DNA from: Firm-04 sp964392175
GTDB taxonomy: Bacteria; Bacillota; Clostridia; Oscillospirales; Ruminococcaceae
Length of the DNA stretch: 35,504 bases
NCBI GenBank assembly: GCA_964392175.1
Contig: CAYMOJ010000018.1
Coordinates: forward strand, 1-35,504
Direction of reading: 5' to 3'
The notes beneath the pieces were generated by a model. The model was not told where the DNA came from, searched no databases, and saw only the letters and a list, made by a program, of their open reading frames with translations. Each line of letters opens with the position of its first letter. Positions within the stretch are counted from its first letter, which is position 1. Position numbers and translations under genes: made by a program. Below, piece by piece: positions 8,376 through 16,712 of this stretch.

Positions 8376-9386
8376 ATGATCGTTGTATTAAAACAAAACC
8401 CCGATGCACAGCAACTTGCTACTCTGATCGATTGGCTAAAAGAAAAGCATATCGAGGTTCACGCCAGTACCGGCAAATTGCACACTATCTTGGGATTGGT
8501 GGGTGACACCGCCGCCATTGATGCAGATCTCATCTCTGCACTGGATATCGTTGAGGATGTAAAGCGCGTGCAGGAGCCATACAAGAATGCAAACCGCAAA
8601 TTTCATCCCGAACCAACTGTTGTACCGATAGGGAATACACAAATTGGCGGCGGTACATTAACCTTGATGGCAGGTCCATGCTCTGTGGAAAGCGAAGAAC
8701 AGATTGTTGCCATCGCCAAAAGTGTAAAGGCAAGCGGTGCCACTCTGCTACGTGGCGGTGCGTTCAAGCCGCGCACTTCGCCGTATTCGTTCCAGGGCAT
8801 GGGTGCTGAGGGTCTGGAACTGCTGAAGATCGCAAGGCAGGAAACCGGCTTGCCCATTGTTACCGAAATTATGGACACTGCACAGTTGCCTTTGTTTAAG
8901 GATGTAGATCTGATTCAGGTTGGTGCGCGGAATATGCAAAACTTTGATTTGCTTAAGCAGCTGGGCAAGCAGGAAAAGCCCGTCATGATCAAGCGTGGGC
9001 TTTCTGCAACCTACGAGGAGTGGCTGATGAGCGCAGAATACGTCATGGCGGGGGGGAATCACAATGTCATTCTCTGTGAGCGCGGTGTGCGTACCTTTGA
9101 AACATACACTCGTAATATGCTGGATTTAGGTGCGGTGCCTGTGCTGCGCAAGCTGACCCATTTGCCTGTGATCATTGATCCCAGTCACGCTGCCGGCAAG
9201 GCATGGCTTGTGCCGCAGCTTGCGGTCGCGGCGGTCGCGGCAGACTGCGATGGATTGATTATTGAGGTACACAACGATCCTGAACACGCGGCGTGCGATG
9301 GCCCGCAGTCCATTCGTCCGGAAACGTTCGAAGCACTTGCAAAGAAGCTGCGCGGTTTGCATAGCTATATGGCAGAAAACTGCTGA
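8376..9386 (+). CDS. aroF: 3-deoxy-7-phosphoheptulonate (DAHP) synthase, type I-beta with N-terminal ferredoxin-like domain
   Basis: 336 residues. It condenses phosphoenolpyruvate and erythrose 4-phosphate, the first step of the shikimate pathway. Residues 1 to about 70 form the ferredoxin-like regulatory domain known from the Thermotoga enzyme, which mediates feedback inhibition by Tyr and Phe. The TIM-barrel core shows LMAGPCSVES, GGAFKPRTSPYSFQG and IDPSHAAGK, all DAHP synthase hallmarks. The start at 8376 follows GAAAGGAAG; an earlier in-frame start at 8238 would run through the terminator. As first gene after the attenuator it is likely controlled both by transcription and by allostery. 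The neighbour tyrA begins 20 bp after its stop. Confidence 0.95.
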   Translation: MIVVLKQNPDAQQLATLIDWLKEKHIEVHASTGKLHTILGLVGDTAAIDADLISALDIVEDVKRVQEPYKNANRKFHPEPTVVPIGNTQIGGGTLTLMAGPCSVESEEQIVAIAKSVKASGATLLRGGAFKPRTSPYSFQGMGAEGLELLKIARQETGLPIVTEIMDTAQLPLFKDVDLIQVGARNMQNFDLLKQLGKQEKPVMIKRGLSATYEEWLMSAEYVMAGGNHNVILCERGVRTFETYTRNMLDLGAVPVLRKLTHLPVIIDPSHAAGKAWLVPQLAVAAVAADCDGLIIEVHNDPEHAACDGPQSIRPETFEALAKKLRGLHSYMAENC

Positions 9387-9406
9387 GCGGAAAGGATGCA
9401 TCATAT

Positions 9407-10243
9407 ATGAATATTACAATTGTGGGGCTGGGGCTGATCGGCGGATCGTTTGCCAAAGCGACCAAAAGCCGTACACTACATACCGTTATGGGCTGTGATC
9501 TTGATGATGAGGTCAACTTGTTTGCAAGACTCACAGGCGCGATTGATCGGTCGTTTGATGTAACCTTGTTGCCCGAAAATGATTTGATTTTGTTGGCATT
9601 GCGCCCCCATGCGGCGATCAACTGGCTAAAAGAACACGCACCACAGATCGCCAAAACCGCCATCGTGGTGGATATGTGCGGCACGAAGCGTGAGGTTTGT
9701 GCTGAGATGGGTGCCATTGCAAAGCAATATGGCTTTATGTATGTAGGAGGGCATCCCATGGCGGGCAAGGAATGCGGTGGATTTGTAAACGCTGCCGAAA
9801 ACCTCTATGATGGTGCTTCCATGATCTTAACGCCGGACAGCAGTGTGGATATGAAAACACTGGAGCTGCTGAAGAATTATTTTACCGATATCGGTTTTGC
9901 CAACCTGACTTTCTCCACACCGGAACAGCATGATGAAATCATTGCGTACACCTCGCAGCTCGCACATATTGTATCAGGCGCATATGTGAAATCGCCCACT
10001 GCTGCAAAACGTCGTGGTTTTTCCGCCGGCAGTTTCAAAGATATGACTCGTGTGGCGCGTCTGGATGAGGAGATGTGGACAGAACTCATGATGCAAAACA
10101 GCGATTTTCTCTGCGAAGAGTTGACAACGCTTATCGCAAAGCTGAATGAATATCGTGATGCTTTGCAGGCAAAAGATGCCGATGCCTTGCGTGAATGTCT
10201 GAAAGAGGGTAGGCTCTGCAAGGCAAATGTCGGCGGAAATTAA
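9407..10243 (+). CDS. tyrA: Prephenate dehydrogenase
   Basis: 278 residues. It oxidises prephenate to 4-hydroxyphenylpyruvate with NAD(P)+, the committed Tyr step. The Rossmann motif GLGLIGGS is at residues 6-13. The substrate-site histidines typical of TyrA appear in GGHPMAGKE and in the helical C-terminal dimerisation domain, which has QLAHIVSGAYV. Its length fits a catalytic-only TyrA: there is no ACT domain or chorismate mutase domain, so end-product control may fall on aroF and on attenuation. An AAAGGA site precedes the ATG. It is 20 bp from both neighbours. Confidence 0.94.
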   Translation: MNITIVGLGLIGGSFAKATKSRTLHTVMGCDLDDEVNLFARLTGAIDRSFDVTLLPENDLILLALRPHAAINWLKEHAPQIAKTAIVVDMCGTKREVCAEMGAIAKQYGFMYVGGHPMAGKECGGFVNAAENLYDGASMILTPDSSVDMKTLELLKNYFTDIGFANLTFSTPEQHDEIIAYTSQLAHIVSGAYVKSPTAAKRRGFSAGSFKDMTRVARLDEEMWTELMMQNSDFLCEELTTLIAKLNEYRDALQAKDADALRECLKEGRLCKANVGGN

Positions 10244-10263
10244 TCAAATCAAAGGAGAACACC

Positions 10264-11337
10264 ATGAGAACGGTAACCGTTGCATTGAACGATACAGCTT
10301 ATCCCATCATGATGGAGCGGGGTTTGCGGCATCGCTGTGGCACTTTGCTTGCGGAACGGATCAAGCCATGCAAGGTCGTTGTGATCACAGATGAAAACGT
10401 TGCACCGCTTTATCTTGCGGATGTGGGTGAATCACTGGCACAAGCGGGATTCGATGTATTGCCCGTTGTTGTCGCACCCGGCGAAGAGTCGAAATCCTTT
10501 GAGACGCTTGCAAATGTCGTGGAGATACTGGCGGCGGAAAAGATCACCCGTACCGATTGTGCCCTTGCACTGGGCGGCGGAGTCATTGGTGATTTAACAG
10601 GGTTTGCCGCAGGTTGCTATCTTCGTGGAATCTCCTTTGTGCAGATGCCAACGACACTGCTTGCTGCGGTAGATGCTTCCGTGGGAGGAAAAACGGCGGT
10701 AAATCTGGAGGCGGGAAAGAATCTGGCAGGACTATTCTATCAGCCCAAAATGGTGCTGTGTGATCCGGAATGTCTGCAAACGCTTTCGGCACACTGTATT
10801 GCAGATGGTGCAGCGGAGGCGATCAAGACGGGCATTCTCGGTGATAAGCAGCTGTTTGATATCTACGAAAACGGCAACCCTGCTGCATCGTATGAAGAGA
10901 TCATTGCGCGTTGCGTGGCGTATAAGGCCCAAATCGTAGCAGAAGATCCTACGGAGCATTCTGTACGCAAGCTGTTGAATTTAGGGCACACTGTCGGGCA
11001 TGCCATCGAAAGAGCTTCGAATTTTGCGATTTCTCATGGACACGCTGTGAGTATCGGCATGGCATATGTTACCAGAGCTGCCGCAAAACGTGGGCTTTTG
11101 CAAGGGAATGCAGCGCAGCGGATTCTTGCTACATTAGAGCGTAATGCACTGCCTATTCATACAGCCTTGGATGTTGATACCCTGGACGCATTGACTAAAG
11201 TGGATAAAAAGGCAGAAGGTACGTCAATTACAGTGATTTTGCCTGAGGAGATCGGCTCTTGTCGCATGGAAAAAATCGCACTGGACGAGATGCGACAGCT
11301 GATCACCGATGGCGTAGGAGAGGAGCAGCATTTATGA
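10264..11337 (+). CDS. aroB: 3-dehydroquinate synthase
   Basis: 357 residues, normal length. It converts DAHP to 3-dehydroquinate using NAD+ and a divalent metal. The nucleotide-binding motif GGGVIGDLTGFAA, the MPTTLLAAVDASVGGKTAVN block and the metal-ligand region LNLGHTVGHAIE with a later HGHAVSIGM are all present. A strong AAAGGAG lies just upstream. Its last codons overlap the next start (ATGA at 11334-11337), implying translational coupling with aroA. Confidence 0.97.
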   Translation: MRTVTVALNDTAYPIMMERGLRHRCGTLLAERIKPCKVVVITDENVAPLYLADVGESLAQAGFDVLPVVVAPGEESKSFETLANVVEILAAEKITRTDCALALGGGVIGDLTGFAAGCYLRGISFVQMPTTLLAAVDASVGGKTAVNLEAGKNLAGLFYQPKMVLCDPECLQTLSAHCIADGAAEAIKTGILGDKQLFDIYENGNPAASYEEIIARCVAYKAQIVAEDPTEHSVRKLLNLGHTVGHAIERASNFAISHGHAVSIGMAYVTRAAAKRGLLQGNAAQRILATLERNALPIHTALDVDTLDALTKVDKKAEGTSITVILPEEIGSCRMEKIALDEMRQLITDGVGEEQHL

Positions 11338-12626
11338 ATTTGATGCTTGTCCCTACCAAACTGCATGGCGAGATCACAGCCATCCATTCCAAATCCGATG
11401 CTCATCGCAAACTGATTTGTGCTGCCTGTGCACAAGTGCCTTCATTTTTGCCGCTGCAAAAGCCCTATTGTGCAGATATCATTGCAACTATGCAGTGCCT
11501 GACCGCGTTGGGCGCACAGTTTTCCGAACAGAAGCATGGTGTACAGATCATGCCCATCGATCGAAATCGACAAGGTACTGCCCCCGTATTAGACTGCCTG
11601 GAAAGCGGTTCTACACTACGATTTTTGATGCCTGTGGCGATGGTTTTTTCCAAGAGTGTACAGTTTGTGGGCTGCGGTCGATTGCCTCAGCGGCCCATCA
11701 GCGCACTGACTGATGTGATGTCTGCACATGGGGTGCAGTTTTCTGCGCCTACGCTACCTATTACGGCAAAGGGCACGTTGCACGGCGGCGAATACGCATT
11801 GGCAGGCAATATCACTTCTCAGTATCTCAGTGGCTTGCTGATGGCATTGCCCCATGTTAAGGAGAACAGTATGATCCGCCTGACAAAGCCGCTGGAATCG
11901 GCACCATATGTTGCCCTGACCTGTAGGGTGCTACAGCAATTTGGCGCAGAAATCACTGAAACTGTAGCGCATGGACTGCCTGTATACTATGTAAAAGGTG
12001 CACGTCAGTTGCATCCCCCTGCCAATCTCTATGTAGATGGTGATTGGTCTAACGCAGCATTTTTTCTGGTGGCGGGGGCAATCTCTGCATCGGTTACGGT
12101 GCATGGAGTGTATGCCGATTCGATGCAGGGTGATAAAGCCATTTGTGATATTTTGCGTATGGCAGGTGCAGAGGTCGTGCAATCTGCTGATCGTGTGACT
12201 GTTGCACCACCTTCAAACGGCAAGCTACAGGCGTTTTCGGCTGATATGCGTGAGATTCCTGATCTGCTACCGGTGCTTTCTGTGTTGGCAGCATTTGCCG
12301 AAGGCGAAACGCATCTGCACCACGCTGCAAGGTTGCGTTTGAAAGAGTGTGACCGTTTGCGCGAAGCCGCAAAGCTGCTATGCGCCTTGGGTGGTTGTGT
12401 GGAGGAATCTGAGGAGGCGTTGCGTATTATGGGCGGTACGCTTTATGGCGGTACGGTAGATGGCTGCAACGATCATCGCATGGTAATGGCGGCAGCAATT
12501 GCGGCATTGCGTTGCGAAAAGCCTGTTACGATCCTCGGCACTGAGGCGGTAAACAAATCATATCCTGCATTTTTTGAAGATTATCAGCGATTGGGCGGTT
12601 TGGTGCGCCCCGCAGAGGAGGTTTGA
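11334..12626 (+). CDS. aroA: 3-phosphoshikimate 1-carboxyvinyltransferase (EPSP synthase)
   Basis: 430 residues. It transfers the enolpyruvyl group of phosphoenolpyruvate to shikimate 3-phosphate. Active-site blocks are visible: KSDAHRK near the N-terminus, ESGSTLRFLMP, the SQYLSGLLMALP region, DGDWSNAAFFLVAGA and NDHRMVMAAAIAAL. ATG at 11334 overlaps the aroB stop and is preceded by GGAGAGGAG. The segment usually written GNAGT reads GSTLR here, typical of class II enzymes, a group often less sensitive to glyphosate; that is inferred from the motif only. Confidence 0.95.
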   Translation: MNLMLVPTKLHGEITAIHSKSDAHRKLICAACAQVPSFLPLQKPYCADIIATMQCLTALGAQFSEQKHGVQIMPIDRNRQGTAPVLDCLESGSTLRFLMPVAMVFSKSVQFVGCGRLPQRPISALTDVMSAHGVQFSAPTLPITAKGTLHGGEYALAGNITSQYLSGLLMALPHVKENSMIRLTKPLESAPYVALTCRVLQQFGAEITETVAHGLPVYYVKGARQLHPPANLYVDGDWSNAAFFLVAGAISASVTVHGVYADSMQGDKAICDILRMAGAEVVQSADRVTVAPPSNGKLQAFSADMREIPDLLPVLSVLAAFAEGETHLHHAARLRLKECDRLREAAKLLCALGGCVEESEEALRIMGGTLYGGTVDGCNDHRMVMAAAIAALRCEKPVTILGTEAVNKSYPAFFEDYQRLGGLVRPAEEV

Positions 12627-12627
12627 C

Positions 12628-13719
12628 ATGGCATCAACATTTGGCGAAACCATACAGGTTTCCGTGTTTGGCGAATCTCACGGGGGCGGCATTGGCGTGG
12701 TGATCAATGGGTTGCCTGCGGGGATGCCGATCTCTGAGGACAAGCTGTACGAATTTATGTCGCGTCGCAAGCCCGGTGGTAGCCCATTTTCTACCCCAAG
12801 GAAGGAAAGCGATCGTCCTGCCATTCTTTCAGGACTGTATGAGGGCCATACAACGGGCTTTCCATTGTGTGCAGTTATCAACAATACGGATACGCGCTCG
12901 GGGGATTATCAGGCACTTGCCGATTTGCCGCGCCCCTCTCATGCTGATTATACTGCTTATCTCAAGTGGCACGGGCAGGCAGATATGCGTGGCGGTGGAC
13001 ATTTTTCCGGCAGATTGACTGCCCCTCTTTGCGTGGCAGGTGGCATTGCCTTGCAGATTCTGGCACAAAAGGAAATCTTTATTGGCGCACACCTGCAAAG
13101 TGTGTGCCATGCGCAGGATACGCCTTATCCAATGCAACCGGATGTGGAAACACTGCTTGCACCGGGCAGAAAGGCATTTCCTGTTTGTAATGATACTGCC
13201 GCAGATGCTATGCAGGCGGAGATCATGGCGGCTGCAAAGGAGCAGGATTCTGTAGGTGGCACGATCGAGTGCATGGTTTTGGGCTTGCCGACCGGATTGG
13301 GCGATCCCATGTTTGATGGTGTGGAGAATCGCATTGCAGGTGCGATTTTTGGTGTACCTGCGATTAAAGGCATCGAATTTGGCAGCGGGTTCGCTTGTGC
13401 TACCATGCGCGGCTCCCAATGTAATGATCCTTTCTGCCTTGACGAAAACGGCAGTATTGTCACGAAAACCAATCATAGCGGTGGCGTACAGGGTGGCATC
13501 ACCAATGGGATGCCCCTGCGCTTTTGTGTTGCAGTGAAGCCCACGCCGTCCATTGGCAAACCGCAGCAGACCGTATCACTTTCCAAGCATACCGAGGAAA
13601 CACTCGTGATTCAGGGCAGGCACGACCCATGCATTGCCCACCGTGCGGTACCTGTTATTGAGGCAGTAACGGCTCTGGTGATTCTGGATATGCTTGCAGG
13701 ATCAGGAAAGGACACATAA
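12628..13719 (+). CDS. aroC: Chorismate synthase
   Basis: 363 residues. It makes chorismate from EPSP using reduced flavin, the last common step. GESHGGGIG near the N-terminus, RRKPGGSPFSTPRKE, the DMRGGGHFSGR block and the C-terminal RHDPCIAHRAVPVIEA are family signatures. GAGGAGG precedes ATG 12628, which lies one base after the aroA stop. The pheA start lies one base after its own stop, so all three are tightly coupled. Confidence 0.97.
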   Translation: MASTFGETIQVSVFGESHGGGIGVVINGLPAGMPISEDKLYEFMSRRKPGGSPFSTPRKESDRPAILSGLYEGHTTGFPLCAVINNTDTRSGDYQALADLPRPSHADYTAYLKWHGQADMRGGGHFSGRLTAPLCVAGGIALQILAQKEIFIGAHLQSVCHAQDTPYPMQPDVETLLAPGRKAFPVCNDTAADAMQAEIMAAAKEQDSVGGTIECMVLGLPTGLGDPMFDGVENRIAGAIFGVPAIKGIEFGSGFACATMRGSQCNDPFCLDENGSIVTKTNHSGGVQGGITNGMPLRFCVAVKPTPSIGKPQQTVSLSKHTEETLVIQGRHDPCIAHRAVPVIEAVTALVILDMLAGSGKDT

Positions 13720-13720
13720 A

Positions 13721-14866
13721 ATGGAACTTAAAGATATCCGACAGGAAATTGATGGTGTAGATGATCAGATACTTGCACTCTTTTTAAAGCGTATGGAGCT
13801 TGTGGGGCAGGTATCTGAAGCAAAAAAGCACGAGCATACACCTGTATACGATCCCAGCCGTGAGCGTCGTATTTTGGAAAAGGTGCATAAGGCAGCAGGC
13901 CCTGCACAGGAAAAGGCGGCGCATCAGCTGTTCTGCAAGTTGATGGAGCTTTCCAAGGCACAGCAAGCGGCAGTGTTACCCCATCATTCTGCGTTGCGTG
14001 AGATGCTACATACCATGTGCGAGAAGGAACAGCAATTGTTTCCACAAACGGGCAGAGTTGCCTGCTCGGGCATTGAGGGCAGCCATGCGCAGGCCGCTGC
14101 GGACACGCTGTTCCCACGGGGCGATCTGGTGCATATGAATGGCTTTGCGGCAGTGTTTCGGGCAGTGAAGGCGGGGCTTTGTCAGTATGGCGTTGTGCCC
14201 ATTGAGAACAGTAACAGCGGTTCGGTGCGCGAGGTATATGCACTGCTGCGCAAGGAGCAGGCGTTTGTCGTGCGCAGCATTCGTCACTCTGTGCGGCAGG
14301 TATTGCTTGCAAAGCACGGCACAAAGCTTGAAGATATCCACACGGTATTTTCTCACGAGCAGGCACTCAACCAGTGCAGTGCGTTTCTTTCTGAGCTTGA
14401 TCATGTGGATATCGTGCCATGCACCAGTACAGCTCATGCTGCAAAGCGCGCCTCAGAAAGCAAGGACGCAGGTGTTGCAGCCATTGCTTCAGAAGATTGT
14501 GCCAAGCTGTATGGCTTGCGTGTGATGAATGATGCAATTCAGAATCATGATAACAACGAAACGCGCTTTCTTTGTATTGCCAAAGAGCCGGAATTGTTCG
14601 CCGGTGCCAATCGCATCAGTCTGGTGCTAACCTGTGCAAACCGCCCCGGTGCGCTGTATGAGATGATCGCAAAAATTTCGGCAACAGGAGTAAATATGTG
14701 CAAACTGGAAAGTGCACCCATTTCGGGCAGCAGCTTTACTTATCGCTTTTATATGGATCTGGAAGGTTCGTTGCATCAGGAGGGCGTGATTGCGCTGTTA
14801 GACGATTTGCAGCGTACCAGCGAGACATTTACATTCCTTGGCAATTATACAGAATGTGTCGGCTGA
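13721..14866 (+). CDS. pheA: Bifunctional chorismate mutase / prephenate dehydratase (P-protein)
   Basis: 381 residues. The N-terminal AroQ-class chorismate mutase (about 1-90) has LKDIRQEIDGVDDQ and catalytic Arg/Lys positions. Prephenate dehydratase (about 105-285) shows the NNETRFLCIA motif, whose Thr is catalytic. The ACT regulatory domain (about 295-375) follows. It commits chorismate to phenylpyruvate. The ACT ESRP motif that contacts Phe in characterised P-proteins reads ESAP (KLESAPISGSS), so feedback by Phe may be altered; this is inference. Because the only visible chorismate mutase activity is fused here, the Tyr branch (tyrA) also depends on this protein for prephenate. Confidence 0.94.
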   Translation: MELKDIRQEIDGVDDQILALFLKRMELVGQVSEAKKHEHTPVYDPSRERRILEKVHKAAGPAQEKAAHQLFCKLMELSKAQQAAVLPHHSALREMLHTMCEKEQQLFPQTGRVACSGIEGSHAQAAADTLFPRGDLVHMNGFAAVFRAVKAGLCQYGVVPIENSNSGSVREVYALLRKEQAFVVRSIRHSVRQVLLAKHGTKLEDIHTVFSHEQALNQCSAFLSELDHVDIVPCTSTAHAAKRASESKDAGVAAIASEDCAKLYGLRVMNDAIQNHDNNETRFLCIAKEPELFAGANRISLVLTCANRPGALYEMIAKISATGVNMCKLESAPISGSSFTYRFYMDLEGSLHQEGVIALLDDLQRTSETFTFLGNYTECVG

Positions 14867-14879
14867 AAGGAGCGTTATT

Positions 14880-16160
14880 ATGAATATTACTACTCCCTAT
14901 GGGCTCATCGGCAGAAAACTGGGACATAGCGATTCCCCTGCCATTCATGCTGCATTTGGCAACCCCGATTATATCCTTTACCCCATAGAACCTGAAGCAC
15001 TGCCGGCATTTCTTGCTCAGCCGCAGCTGAAAGGTCTGAATGTGACGATCCCCTATAAAATGACAGTGATTCCCTACTGCAAGCGGCTTGACCCTTTGGC
15101 AGAGGCAATCGGCAGCGTGAACACCATGGTGCGCGAGGAAGATGGCAGTTGGACGGGCTATAACACCGATGCTTATGGGTTTCGGTTTCTTATGCGTAGC
15201 GCAGGGCTCACCTTTGCAGGGGCAAAGGTGTTGGTGCTGGGCAACGGCGGCGCATCGCAGACTGTGCAGGCATTGGCAAAGTTGGATGGTGCCGAGCGCC
15301 TGATCGTTTTGGATTTGCAGGGCGAATATACTTATGAGGATCTGCCGAGATTCACTGACAGTACCTTGATCGTGAATGCGACCCCCGTTGGAATGTACCC
15401 GAATGCAGGGCAAAAATTGGTTGATTTGACACAGTTTCCGCAGTGCAAGGGTGTGATAGATCTGATCTACAATCCTTGCCGTACTGCACTGCTTTTGCAG
15501 GCCGAAAGGTTGGGTATTCCGTGTAGTGGAGGGTTGCCCATGTTAGTGGCACAGGCAAAGCAGGCAGAGGAGCTGTTCTTTGAGCATCGAATCGACGATG
15601 AAGCGATTGCTCTTGTGGGTCAGAGTTTGCAGCAACAGAGTGAATCGATTGTGCTGATTGGTATGCCCGGTTGCGGTAAGTCTACCATCGGTGCAAAGCT
15701 TGCAGAGCTGACGGGCAAAGAAGCGATTGATCTGGATGCGGTCATTGAACAGATCGCGGGCAAAAGCATTCCTGCTATTTTTGCAGAGGAAGGCGAGCGT
15801 TCGTTCCGCGAATTGGAGCACAAGGTGTTGCTGGAACAATCTCAGAAGCGTGGCGTGATCTTGATGACAGGTGGAGGCGTTGTGTTGGATGCGGCAAATC
15901 ATGCACCGCTGCACAGTAACGGCAGGATCTATTGGCTTCGGCGAGACCTTGCACTGTTGCCCACTGACGGTAGACCACTTTCGCAGAAAAGCCGTTTAGA
16001 GGAGATGGCAATGATCCGCACACCACTCTACAGGCAACTTGCACAGTGCAGCATCGAAAACAGCGGCACACCGGAAGAAACGGCAGTCGCCATTATGGAG
16101 GAATACAATGCATATACTCGTTCTCAATGGACCGAATCTGAATCTGCTGGGCTTGCGTGA
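14880..16160 (+). CDS. aroE: Shikimate dehydrogenase - shikimate kinase fusion
   Basis: 426 residues, the sum of the two enzymes. Residues 1 to about 245 are AroE: LNVTIPYK with its catalytic Lys, GYNTDAYGF with the catalytic Asp, the NADPH-binding VLGNGGAS, and VNATPVGM. Residues about 255-426 are AroK: Walker A GMPGCGKST (near 261-269), the shikimate-binding DLDAVIE, GERSFRELE and TGGGVVLD. The two domains meet in one uninterrupted frame, so this carries the consecutive reactions dehydroshikimate to shikimate to shikimate 3-phosphate. The start at 14880 follows AAAGGAG. The last 53 bases overlap aroQ in another frame. Confidence 0.94.
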   Translation: MNITTPYGLIGRKLGHSDSPAIHAAFGNPDYILYPIEPEALPAFLAQPQLKGLNVTIPYKMTVIPYCKRLDPLAEAIGSVNTMVREEDGSWTGYNTDAYGFRFLMRSAGLTFAGAKVLVLGNGGASQTVQALAKLDGAERLIVLDLQGEYTYEDLPRFTDSTLIVNATPVGMYPNAGQKLVDLTQFPQCKGVIDLIYNPCRTALLLQAERLGIPCSGGLPMLVAQAKQAEELFFEHRIDDEAIALVGQSLQQQSESIVLIGMPGCGKSTIGAKLAELTGKEAIDLDAVIEQIAGKSIPAIFAEEGERSFRELEHKVLLEQSQKRGVILMTGGGVVLDAANHAPLHSNGRIYWLRRDLALLPTDGRPLSQKSRLEEMAMIRTPLYRQLAQCSIENSGTPEETAVAIMEEYNAYTRSQWTESESAGLA

Positions 16161-16548
16161 GCCGGAGCATTATGGCACGCAGACCTACACAGATTTGGTC
16201 GACCTGCTGGAGCAGGAGGCAAAAAACTGCAATATCACCATCGAATGCAAGCAATCCAATCACGAGGGTACTCTAGTGGATGAAATTCAGGGAGCGTATG
16301 GCAAGGCAGACGGCATCATCATGAATCCTGCGGCATATACGCACACAAGTGTGGCACTGTTGGATGCCCTCAAAGCGGTGAAGATCCCCACTGTAGAGGT
16401 GCATCTGACTGACCCTGATACTCGTGAGGATTTCCGGCATATTTCGTATATTCGACAGGGCTGCATTGCAACCGTTTGTGGGAAGGGATTTGCAGGCTAT
16501 GTGGAAGCGATGCATATTTTGATCACATATTTGCAGAATCAAAAATAA
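16108..16548 (+). CDS. aroQ: Type II 3-dehydroquinate dehydratase
   Basis: 146 residues, the standard size. It dehydrates 3-dehydroquinate to 3-dehydroshikimate. The signature LNGPNLNLLG at the N-terminus holds the active-site region, the lid carries the catalytic Tyr (LREPEHYG), and QSNHEGTLVD and NPAAYTHTSVAL follow. ATG 16108 lies behind ATGGAGGAA within the end of the shikimate kinase frame, overlapping it by 53 bp. It completes the set of seven shikimate enzymes. No T-rich terminator follows immediately, but an AT-rich inverted repeat begins at its stop codon. Confidence 0.96.
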   Translation: MHILVLNGPNLNLLGLREPEHYGTQTYTDLVDLLEQEAKNCNITIECKQSNHEGTLVDEIQGAYGKADGIIMNPAAYTHTSVALLDALKAVKIPTVEVHLTDPDTREDFRHISYIRQGCIATVCGKGFAGYVEAMHILITYLQNQK

Positions 16549-16584
16549 ATTTTGTCACGATCTGTGAGATTTGTGTCAAAATTT
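16547..16584. repeat. AT-rich inverted repeat upstream of the Spo0A-like gene
   Basis: AAATTTTG-T-CAC (16547-16558) and GTG-T-CAAAATTT (16573-16584) are mirror arms around 14 bp. It could weakly end the aro operon or be a protein-binding site. It directly abuts the 0A-box-like sequence. Confidence 0.5.
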
Positions 16585-16590
16585 GTCGAA
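16584..16590 (+). promoter_or_regulatory. Candidate 0A box (Spo0A-binding site)
   Basis: TGTCGAA matches the TGNCGAA consensus and ends 4 bp before the -35 element of the Spo0A-like gene. A 7-mer alone is weak evidence; position and the identity of the gene make it worth noting. Confidence 0.4.
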
Positions 16591-16594
16591 AGCC

Positions 16595-16623
16595 TTGACA
16601 ATTGCTTCTTGATGCGGTACAAT
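16595..16623 (+). promoter_or_regulatory. Promoter of the Spo0A-like gene
   Basis: TTGACA (16595-16600) and TACAAT (16618-16623) are 17 bp apart. This is the only promoter in the window without the extended TG (it has CGG). Confidence 0.8.
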
Positions 16624-16712
16624 AGAGGTGTGGAGTGTTTCTGCAATATGCTTGCGAGCATGAGAAACGTTGGCGGGGAAACTGTGTGGTAACAAAAGGT
16701 AGGAAACAACTT

